Assembly: GCA_001661515.1 (NCBI GenBank)
Contig: LUVW01000004.1
Span: 722,514 to 786,513, forward strand
DNA from: Capniomyces stellatus
Lineage: Eukaryota > Kickxellomycota > Harpellomycetes > Harpellales > Legeriomycetaceae
Direction of reading: 5' to 3'
Length of the DNA: 64,000 nucleotides
Numbering within the stretch: position 1 is the first letter of the stretch; each line of letters begins with the position of its first letter. Under the pieces are notes generated by a model, which saw only the letters and a list, made by a program, of their open reading frames with translations, had not been told where the DNA came from and did no database searches. A program made the translations under genes and the position numbers. This document shows positions 57,146 to 64,000 of the stretch, in pieces.

Positions 57146-58568
57146 ATGTTTTACAAAAGGGGATTAGGTCTGGGACTAGAAAAGTTGAATACATTAAAGT
57201 TCAATTCACACAATTTAACGAAAAGAGCATGTTATGTAGTAAATGGTAAGTTCGTTCAAAAGGACCGGCTTTTTTTGTATTTTTTTTTTTTTTTGGAGTT
57301 GGAATAATTTGGTTTGGAAATACTTTGGATTAGTTACCGGAGATTGTAAATGAACTTTGTTGAATGGCTTGTACTGGCAATAGGGGACAATAATCACACA
57401 AGAAGAACGAGCAGTCTGAAGAGTTACACGTTTTGCCACGCGGGGTATGGGATTCCCAAAACCAGAAATAAGACGAAAAAGGGGGTAGTGGAGAAACTGG
57501 GCAATGGAGTTGTCAACCCGTTAGATTTATATACAAAGTCTGGGCTGTGTGTAAATGTGGGAGAGGATGCGTACTTTAATCGGGGCGATGCGATTGGGGT
57601 AGCTGATGGAGTTGGTGGTTGGTCGGACAAAGAAATGGCGAATCCGGCACTTTTTTCAACAAGCTTGATGTACTATGCTCATAACGAAATGACTAGGTAC
57701 GAGGACATTGAGGACGACATGTTTCTGCGCTACAACGATGCCTCACCAGTAGACGTTTTAAGCGCAGCCTTCAAGAACACAAAGGAGGAACTGAAAAAAT
57801 TGAAACTAAAGGGGTCTTCAACAGCGTGCATTGCAATGCTGATTGGAGACGAACTAAGAGTTGCAAATCTAGGAGATTGTGGGCTGGTGGTGATACGAGA
57901 GGGCGACATGATATTCCGAACCGAAGAACAGCAGCACTCGTTCAACTACCCTTACCAGTTGGGAACAGAGGAGCATCTAGACGCGCCAACAGATGCTCAA
58001 GTGTTTCGAATCCGGGTGAAAAAAGGCGATTTGATCATTCTCGCTACTGACGGAATGTTTGATAATCTGTTTGATGAAGATATTTTAGAGGAAGTCGATC
58101 TATGTATACCCCCCAAGCTGAAACCCCAGCCAGCACCACCAAAGCAGACTGGTGCGACCCAGAGAAATCCCGAGCCTCGAAAGGTATTTTTTTTTAACTT
58201 TGAATAAAATCTCATTTACCCATATTTTATTTATTCTACCCTCCCCCCTCTACTTTATTTTTTTCTTGAGAAAATCAATTGTAATCCAAACTTTATGTAA
58301 ACTAACCTGTAAATATCCATCCTTATTAACTAAATAGCCTTCTGTCGAAGCCTCTCATTTCCCCCAACTTTACTTGGATCCAATGAAAATCAGCCGAAGT
58401 CTGGTTGAAAGAGCCTATAGAGTCAGTGTAGACAGCGGATGCACCGAAAGTCCATTTCAAGCACGGGCTATATACGAGGGTCTTTACTATCACGGTGGGA
58501 AGGCCGATGACATCACGGTAGTTTCTGCCATTATCACCGACTTGGAAGATTCTCCCAATCGCCGCTAA
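57146..58568 (+). CDS. PTC7: PTC7-type PP2C protein phosphatase, 3 exons
   Basis: Predicted exons are 57146-57245, 57384-58183 and 58338-58568, giving 376 residues. Exon 1 is a basic, Leu-rich presequence (FYKRGLGLGLEKLNTLKF), so mitochondrial import is expected. PP2C motifs in order: GVADGVGGWSDKEMAN (metal-binding Asp), SSTACIAMLIGDELRVANLGDCG, HSFNYPYQLG (Ptc7-specific), GDLIILATDGMFDNLFDEDI (metal-binding Asp) and, in exon 3, HGGKADDITVVSAII (final metal-binding Asp). In yeast, Ptc7 dephosphorylates Coq7 and controls coenzyme Q synthesis. The same role here is inferred from the family. The last intron is T/C-rich while the 5' exon is purine-rich. Confidence 0.92.
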
Positions 58569-59357
58569 CACCTTTCCCACTCTCTCCTTTCTTTTCTACT
58601 TTTCTTTTATTTTTTCCATTTGTTATTGATTTTTTTTACTTTTTTTCATTTACTCTTCATTCTTTTGTTCTGGGCTTTTTTTTTTTTTATCCCTGTTGTA
58701 TAATATCTTTCTATCACTTTGTTTTATTCTTTTTTTTTTCCAATCGCTTCTTTCTTTTTTATTTATTTACTTGGGTTTTCAATAATATAGAATTAATACC
58801 AGCAAGCAAAGTTTCTCAGTGCATTGTGTACGACTTTGGATCTCGAATTGAGGGAGGGGGGGGGGGGGGCANNNNNNNNNNNNNNNNNNNNNNNNNNNNN
58901 NNNNNNNNNNNNNNNNNNNNNGGGGGGGGGGGGGGGGGGGGCAACTCTACTCTGCTACTGTGTTCTACAAGGCGTTTCTGGTACACACACTGCCGATTCA
59001 GTTTCACCAATTGTGATGATATTACAAGACATTTTAAACATGTTTGTATGCATGAGCTGCATATTTCAGCAGCCTGATGTACAACCCTTGGATGGTTAGT
59101 TACTCGAGAGCTCTTGTTGGTCAAGGCTATACCTTTATTTGTATAAACTCCAAACAAACAAATAGCCGAATAAATACTCCTATATCTATCAAGACTTCTT
59201 ACTCTTTGTAGGAATAGCTCTGTCTTTACATTTACACCTGTCTATATCCAAAATAAAATAAAATATACAACAGTCTATTCTACTTTATAAATAAAAAACA
59301 AAAAAAGGAAGAAAAAAAAAAAAAAAAAGAGAAAGAAAACGAGATCAAAAAAGCGTT
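58569..59357. other. intergenic with assembly gap and G-runs
   Basis: A T-rich trailer (58570-58790), then a G-run/gap/G-run (58853-58941) and sequence of unknown origin to about 59100. An A-rich leader precedes the next gene. No gene can be supported across the gap. Confidence 0.6.
58853..58941. other. assembly gap flanked by G-runs
   Basis: About 17 G (broken by single bases), 50 N at 58872-58921, then 20 G. This is the same situation as the C-run gap at 40283, in the opposite orientation. Confidence 0.95.
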
Positions 59358-60104
59358 ATGACGAGCCACGATGGAGATATTTTGAGTATGGACACGAAAT
59401 TAAAAGTGTTTTTCAAGACCAACAATCTGGACGACTTTATCCGGATACTGTTCAGATACATAGCTGCGGCTTCAATAGCGTTTGGGCTGTTCCATGTGTT
59501 TATAGGCAGTAGAAACAGAAAGGTGTCGTTGTTTGTGATAGGATTCAGCTCTGTATTTCTGTTTTCATTGATGTTTTATTTTGCGATTGGGCAGTACATT
59601 GAAGACTACAAGAATCCGTCAGAGTTCTTTTTGGTGTTTATGATATTGTCGGGGCTTGGAGTGGGCTCGCTGTCAGCACAGTACAAGACATTGGGAAACA
59701 TATTGGTGTCCTGTTGGGTGGGCTTTTATGCGGCATACATGCTTACGTTTACCTTGTTGCACAAATACCTTGACTATGAGTTTCTAAACCTGGCGTCAAT
59801 TTTTGTTATGAGTGCGGTTGTTATGGTCCCAGCGTTTCTTTACGAAAGGAGCACGCCCAAGATATACATTGCATTTATTGGGGCTTCTGAGCTGTTGTTT
59901 GGGATCAGCTACTATATTGAGTTTAATTTTTATTCAGGGATTTTTGCGTTTATTACGTTTGTCTACAACAAGTATGATGCGGATTTAGAGCAGGATATTG
60001 TTGTTTATTTTTCAATTCTAGCCTTGACGCTAATCGGCGTTTGCTTCCAGACCAAGCTAAAGAGCTACAGTTACAGAAATGTTGTTATAATAGAAGACTA
60101 TTGA
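59358..60104 (+). CDS. seven-span membrane protein, TMEM198/DUF4203-like
   Basis: A 248-residue single-exon protein with about seven hydrophobic spans and short loops and no signal peptide. The spacing of Gly and small residues (ILSGLGVGSLSAQYKTLGNILVSCWVGFYAAYM) resembles the TM7S3/TM198-like (DUF4203) fold, in which paired spans carry repeated Gly motifs. The C-terminal spans are Phe/Tyr-rich, and the tail YRNVVIIEDY faces the cytosol or lumen. The function of fungal members is unknown. Other small polytopic families cannot be excluded. Confidence 0.75.
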   Translation: MTSHDGDILSMDTKLKVFFKTNNLDDFIRILFRYIAAASIAFGLFHVFIGSRNRKVSLFVIGFSSVFLFSLMFYFAIGQYIEDYKNPSEFFLVFMILSGLGVGSLSAQYKTLGNILVSCWVGFYAAYMLTFTLLHKYLDYEFLNLASIFVMSAVVMVPAFLYERSTPKIYIAFIGASELLFGISYYIEFNFYSGIFAFITFVYNKYDADLEQDIVVYFSILALTLIGVCFQTKLKSYSYRNVVIIEDY

Positions 60105-61358
60105 AGTGGTATGTTTGTACAGGCATGTAATCTAGCGTGACATGCCAGATGTCTTGCAGAGTATGAGAGGTGGAGGCGGATACAGATTGTATAGTATATA
60201 TTGTAAGTAGTAGTTTTGATAGCTTGGGGCGAGTTTGATTGCCAAGCAGAGTAATAATACATTTAAAGAATTGGCATTAAATCTCAATAAAAAGGAGAAA
60301 AAAAAATAGTAGAAAAGAAATAATTTAATAGAGTCGAGTGGAATTCACTTGAGATTTCAATGGGATAAATAAAATGAGTGGACAAGAATAAAGTCGAGTT
60401 AGGTAATTAGTTCACACAAGATTTAATAAAATCTAGCAACAAAGATGGTAAAACAAAAAACAAAAACAAAAACAAAAACAGAAACAGAAACAAAAATAAG
60501 AATAAGTAAGGTAAAATAGGGCCAAAATGCTCTTCAGTTATTGGCATTTATAAAAAAAATGTTGGGAAATAGTTTTATTCAAGTGAAAGTGAAGAAAGTA
60601 ATAAGGCAGGAAGGAAAGAAATAACAATCAATTAAAATGTAGCAAAAGAAAGAACAAAAAAGAAAAAAAGAAAAAAGAAGGGTGTATTAATAATAAGGTT
60701 GTAAAGTGATAAATAAAAGTTGAATTGAAAGCAAAAAAAAGTAAAAGTGAAAATCGAATTAGAAATTTCAGTAATAAAAAAAAAAAAAATCGAATTCGAG
60801 CAAAGTGATAAAAAAATGAGGGGGTGGTGGTCCGGTAAATAAAAGATAAAAAAAATAAAGATTAAACCAAATATGTAAGGTTTTAAAATAACTGATACTA
60901 GAAAGAAAAAACTAGAAAAAGAGGACAGAAAAACAAACAAATAAAGGAAGAAGGAAAAAAGTATCGGTGTAGCTGCAAATCGTAGCGGATAATAATAACA
61001 GCAACAGAAACATAGAGTGCTGCAACAAAAAGAAGAAAAAGCGAAAAAAGGAAAGAAAGACAAAGTGATAGGAATACAACAAGGTGATTGAGTTTTTAGT
61101 TTCCAAAGGTAGACAGAAGGAAAGGGTTAAATTTTCATCAGCTGAGCTAAATTAGTTTGTTTTTATTGTTTCAAAGCAGCAGTAAGAGCAAAAGGAAGAA
61201 AAAGAGGGAGATAAAAAAGAACGACAAAAGCATAAAAGAGTCGGAAAAAGTAAACGGGGGGGGGAGGAGGAGTAAAAAAAAAAAAACAGAATAAAGCAGA
61301 GTAGAATAGCAATAGTTGGCAATAGTTGTCAGGGAAATAAGTAGGTAACAAGAAAAGA
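60105..61358. other. 1-kb purine-rich leader of SLA1
   Basis: No gene seen. From about 60265 the plus strand is overwhelmingly A/G up to the SLA1 ATG. An (AAAAAC)n/(AGAAAC)n array lies at about 60451-60500 and a G-run at 61256-61264. Open frames on the minus strand here are Phe/Leu/Ser artefacts of the complementary pyrimidine tract. Confidence 0.7.
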
Positions 61359-63628
61359 ATGGCAATAGTTGGGGCTAGTCGAGTGGTTTACAGCTACGAG
61401 GCGCAGGATGCGGAAGAGTTGACGGTGGTTGAGGAGCAAATAGTGTTTATTTTGAATGCAGAGGACCCGGATTGGTATACAGTAAAGATAAGAGACACGA
61501 ATGAGGCGGTTGGGGGGATGGGTTTTGTGCCGTCGACATATCTAGAACCGGTAAGTATAAAGATGGAGCAATATAAATTGTAGTATAGGATTAACAATGA
61601 AGAAGTGGTAGAGGAATAGTGAATAAAAGTAAATGGTCTAATGCAACTTGTAGTTGGAGGCGCTGGGAAAGGCGATTGGGTTGTACGATTACACGACTGT
61701 AGAGGAAGAGGAGACAAACTTGGAGGAGAACGAGATTGTAGATGTTTTGGATGGTGAGGATGAGGATTGGTTTCTAGTGAAAAGCAAGAGTGGATATGGG
61801 TACATTCCCAAAACATATGTTGAGGCAAGTGAAGACTAGCAGGGAAAAGTAATATAATAATGATAATAATAATTAAAAAAAAGGAAATTTAAATAAAGCC
61901 GAGTTTAATTTGTTTGGTTTAGGTTAAGGGAATACTGAAAACAAGAGAAGTAATAGGAAACGAAGAAGAGGTAATAATAGCAGTAGATAATAATAGATAA
62001 TAGATAGTAGATAATAGTTGGTAATACTAGTATATAATTATAAATTTGTGGGATGTGTAATTGATAAATAGGGCGAACAGAGCAACAGAGAAACAAAGGA
62101 AACAAAGAATGAGGGGATCAATAACAATAACAACAATCAACAACAGGCACCACCACCACCACCACCACCACCACCACCTCCACCACCACCTCCACCACCT
62201 CCACCACCAGTAATAATGGCGACAGCAGCAAAAACAAAGTCAATAGTACCAGAAAAAGTAGAGACGAAAATAAAGCCAAACATTCCGCCACCACCACCAC
62301 CACCACCACCACCACCACCAGTAGTAGCACCAGTAGCACCACCAGTAGGATTACCAACAACACAAACAACAAAGACGACAATAATGGGAAATACAAAAAG
62401 TAATATTAACAATAGTAATAATAATATTAATAGTAATAATAATAATAATAAGAGTATTATAAAGAGTAATGGAGTAATAAAGTACGAGTTTGTGGCGGGA
62501 TCAAAAGAGGAAATATCGGTTAAGGTTGGGGAAAAGGTGGAAGTGATAAGAGAAGAAGGGGAAGAGGAAGATGATGGATGGATAAAGGTTAGATTAGGGA
62601 ATGGAAATGAAGGATTGGTGCCAAAAAGCTTTGTAGAAATAACAAAAGCCGAAGAAAAGAAAATGGTGTTTGAGGAGAGTAAAAGCGGGGGCAAGGAGGG
62701 CCGAATCGATATAGGAAAAGAGGATAAGATGGAGGGATTGCGGATGTGGACAGATGTCAGTGGATCGTTTAAAGTAGAGGCACGATTCCTGTACATGGAC
62801 TCTGCAAAGAGAGTGTGTATTGTTCGGAGCAACGGAAACGAAATATTTGTTCCACTTGACAAACTGTCAGCCAAGGACAAAGAATTTGTACACTTGCAGA
62901 TGAAACCTAAACAGTCCACAAATGCTGTACCGTCAATAACCAATTGGAGAAACAATAGCAATAATGGTACAGGTACAGGTACAGAAGGAAGTTCAAAGGG
63001 AAGAACGTCATTTGATTGGTTTGATTTTCTGACCCTCAAAGTCGGTATCAAGGCTGACCGAGCATTGAAACTAGACACGGCATTTTCGAGTGAAGGACTA
63101 GACGATCGCAGCTTTAAGGACCTGATTAGCACCACAGGCATAGAAACCCTCAACTCGCTTGGTATACATGAACCAGAGCTCACGGAAATAGTTACAGCAA
63201 TGGAAGAGAAACTAGGACTTCCACCATCAAGAACCAAGACCAGCGTCAACAATACGGGTACAGGTACAGGTACAAATGTTGGTACAGGTACAGGTACAGG
63301 TACAGATGCGTGGAAACCAAAGGGTGGTGTACAGCCAGTGATTGGATCAAAACCACCGCAATTGGCAGGAACAAGAACAACATCAGCCAATAGCAGCAGT
63401 GGAACAAATAGTGTACCAAAAATATCAACAACACCAATCAAACCAACAATCACTCAACAACAGTTACAACAGCAACAGTACCAACAACAACAATTACAAC
63501 AGCAACAACAACAATTGCAACAACAGCAACAATTACAACAACAGCAGCAGCAGAGAATGAAGCAGTTGGAACAACAGAAAATGCAACAACAACAACAATT
63601 ACAAATGGAACAACAAAGATTACATCAA

Positions 63629-63677
<49 letters not shown>

Positions 63678-63796
63678 TAATGATGGTAAAAGCAAAGGCT
63701 GAAGCTGAAGCTGAAGCTAAAGCCAAAATAGAAGCAGAAACAAAAGCTCGAGAAATTCAAATTCAAATGCAAATGCAAATGCAAATGCAACAACAA

Positions 63797-63850
<54 letters not shown>

Positions 63851-64000
63851 TTGGAAAGTGAAAAGCAAAAAGTGATGCAGCAAAAGTTAGAATTGGAGCA
63901 AACAGCTAATTTGTTGAAGCAACAACAAGCGAGTCTAGTTCAAATGCAGCAGACTCAACAAGTCGAAATGCAACTTAAACAACTTAAAGAACAAAAAGAA
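61359..64000 (+). CDS. SLA1: Sla1-like endocytic actin regulator, partial (runs off the window)
   Basis: Predicted exons are 61359-61550, 61654-61824, 61923-61970 and 62072 to beyond 64000; at least 780 residues are visible. SH3-1 is exon 1 (VVYSYEAQDAEELTV, DWYTVKI), SH3-2 is exon 2 (IGLYDYTTVEEEETNLEENE, DWFLVK), and SH3-3 is near 62482-62640 (YEFVAGSKEEISVKVGEK, DDGWIKVR). The SHD1 domain follows (MWTDVSGSFKVEARFL, VPLDKLSAKDKEFV), then the SHD2/SAM-like domain (FDWFDFLTLKVGIKADRAL). The Gln-rich C-terminal region is partly present. The order 2xSH3, linker, SH3, SHD1, SHD2, repeats is diagnostic of Sla1, which restrains Las17/WASP and binds NPFxD cargo at endocytic actin patches. Intron 2 uses a GC donor (GCAAGT). 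Poly-Pro linkers occur at 62148-62208 and 62287-62320. Confidence 0.94.
62148..62322 (+). repeat. CCA-repeat poly-proline linkers
   Basis: Two long runs of CCA/CCT codons encode poly-Pro between SH3-2 and SH3-3 of Sla1. Poly-Pro next to SH3 domains could give autoinhibitory self-binding or profilin binding. Confidence 0.85.
63256..63307 (+). repeat. GGTACA hexamer repeat
   Basis: Tandem ggtaca units encode Gly-Thr repeats between the SHD2 domain and the Gln-rich region. A shorter copy is at about 62965-62984. Confidence 0.85.
63452..63850 (+). repeat. poly-Gln and short codon repeats in the SLA1 tail
   Basis: CAA/CAG runs encode poly-Gln. They are followed by GCTGAA (Ala-Glu), CAAATG (Gln-Met) and GCTCAG (Ala-Gln, about nine units at 63797-63849) repeats. 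A likely length-variable region. Confidence 0.85.

Noticed and set aside
60632..61365. Several Phe/Leu/Ser-rich minus-strand frames upstream of SLA1
   Set aside because: They are complements of the polypurine leader and lack any domain or start context.
62137..63453. 438-codon minus-strand frame opposite SLA1
   Set aside because: It arises from CCA and CAA repeats read backwards. The plus strand encodes clear SH3, SHD1 and SHD2 domains.

Overview
The window is eukaryotic nuclear DNA from an AT-rich fungal genome. Most genes are split by short spliceosomal introns (about 70-200 nt), and their products form a typical fungal housekeeping set: Pat1, Med10, Nop16, Sla1, a Fun30/SMARCAD1 remodeller, Nbs1, an LYC1-type acetyltransferase, an Inp2/vezatin-like protein and a PTC7-type phosphatase. 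Two recovered genes, a full FKBP25 with its N-terminal helical bundle and a BCL7-like SWI/SNF subunit, suggest an early-diverging fungus rather than a yeast. A zoopagomycete such as a Kickxellomycotina insect-gut symbiont would fit, but this is inference. TAA, TAG and TGA all serve as stops. Exon structures were worked out by hand from splice sites, phase and family conservation. They are explicit predictions, not transcript-backed models.

Layout. 1-16.5 kb: two paralogous large proteins of unknown function (1840-4077 and 12871-16458), which share an N-terminal NLYTGF module and a C-terminal helical module, enclose a BCL7-like gene and a Fun30/SMARCAD1 gene. 16.5-30 kb: a degenerate CCCTAAA telomere-type array, a single-pass membrane protein with a cytoplasmic SH3 domain, a probable mitochondrial helical protein, a vezatin/Inp2-like peroxisomal myosin-receptor candidate, and FKBP25 on the minus strand. 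30-45.3 kb: a loose cluster of small secreted low-complexity proteins, including one built from 42-residue repeats, a tandem pair with a crystallin-like C-terminal domain, and a Gly-rich protein. It is interrupted by PAT1 and a convergent MED10. 46.8-64 kb: compact housekeeping genes NBS1, a tRNA-binding OB-fold protein, an inactive rhomboid, NOP16, an LYC1-like acetyltransferase, a PTC7-like phosphatase, a TMEM198-like membrane protein, and SLA1, which runs off the end.

The intracellular genes do not form one pathway. The secreted and surface genes share a design: a signal peptide, or a conserved N-terminal module without one, then Ser/Thr/Pro/Asn-rich tandem repeats, then a small structured C-terminal domain. 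That is what would be expected of a fungus that coats or attaches its cells.

Two genome-level patterns stand out. Several genes run from a purine-rich 5' leader and 5' coding sequence to a pyrimidine-rich 3' end on the sense strand, introns and synonymous codon choice included. Splicing is also unusual in places: two GC-AG introns with GCAAGT donors and one stop-free 78-nt intron that keeps the frame. Assembly gaps occur at 40301-40303, 44816-44874 and 58872-58921, with single N bases at 11409 and 33464.
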